The translations under genes and the position numbers were made by a program. From Methylobacterium sp. J-030 (GTDB lineage: Bacteria > Pseudomonadota > Alphaproteobacteria > Rhizobiales > Beijerinckiaceae): 64,000 bases of DNA. Below are positions 63,853 to 64,000 of the stretch, in pieces. Position 1 is the first letter of the stretch. Every line of letters begins with the position of its first letter. Location: assembly GCF_022829545.1 (NCBI RefSeq), contig NZ_JAKSYM010000091.1:33259-97258 (forward strand), given 5' to 3'. The notes beneath the pieces were generated by a model that saw nothing but the letters and a program-made list of their open reading frames with translations, was not told where the DNA came from and ran no database searches.

Positions 63853-64000
63853 ACTCAGACCGGGCTTGCCCGAGACTGGTGGGATGGGATCGAGCGAGCG
63901 GGTCGTCGTAGCTGCGCCAGGCAGATAGGTTGCAAAAACATGGCGCGTGAACTGTGAGGTGGGGGCCGCGGCACCCGCCTTGTCCGGCGGGTGCCGATAA

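Overview
The window is high-GC alphaproteobacterial DNA, most likely from Methylobacterium or a close relative in the Methylobacteriaceae. The basis is the str, spc and rplKAJL-rpoBC ribosomal clusters with alphaproteobacterial protein sequences, a hopanoid C-2 methylase-like radical SAM protein, an AcuI-type acrylyl-CoA reductase, Tyr/Arg-rich secreted proteins and several long-hairpin intergenic repeats. This is inferred from sequence recognition; no search was run.

Positions 1 to about 14,132 are a mobile element. Its right end is a 56-bp 3' fragment of a tRNA-Leu(GAG) gene (14,077-14,132) that lacks the 5' half, so the intact tRNA and the left end lie outside the window. The element has a divergent repressor/Cro-like switch, a rightward operon (DNA adenine methyltransferase, winged-helix protein, O-like replication protein carrying an array of inverted GGGTGAC repeats that looks like a replication origin), a leftward retron unit (58-aa peptide, XRE protein, reverse transcriptase), a short Nu1-like small terminase subunit, a few small virion-type or unknown proteins, a tyrosine integrase and a DUF6456-like protein. 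No large terminase, portal, capsid or tail gene is seen. This composition fits a phage satellite or a reduced prophage. Next to the att site is an AT-rich three-gene cassette ending in a metallophosphoesterase, a plausible but undescribed cargo or defence unit.

Positions 14,200-37,700 are ordinary chromosome: secreted proteins, RhlE-type helicase, thioesterase, Cu/Zn superoxide dismutase, two RNA methyltransferases, CorA, a chemotaxis receptor, a B12-binding radical SAM protein, an acyl-CoA dehydrogenase/enoyl-CoA hydratase/SDR operon, threonylcarbamoyl-AMP synthase, WrbA with a divergent LysR regulator, a Gre factor, AcuI and a cell-wall hydrolase.

Positions 37,900-59,200 hold, all on the minus strand, the str operon (rpsL-rpsG-fusA-tuf), tRNA-Trp-secE-nusG-rplK-rplA, and rplJ-rplL-rpoB-rpoC. 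The usual rplA-rplJ junction is interrupted by a GIY-YIG endonuclease, a probable hpnP and a ParDE toxin-antitoxin pair, and rplJ has its own promoter-like sequence. From 60,817 the plus strand carries the spc operon (rplN-rplX-rplE-rpsN-rpsH-rplF-rplR), detached from the S10 operon and followed by an intergenic repeat at the window end.
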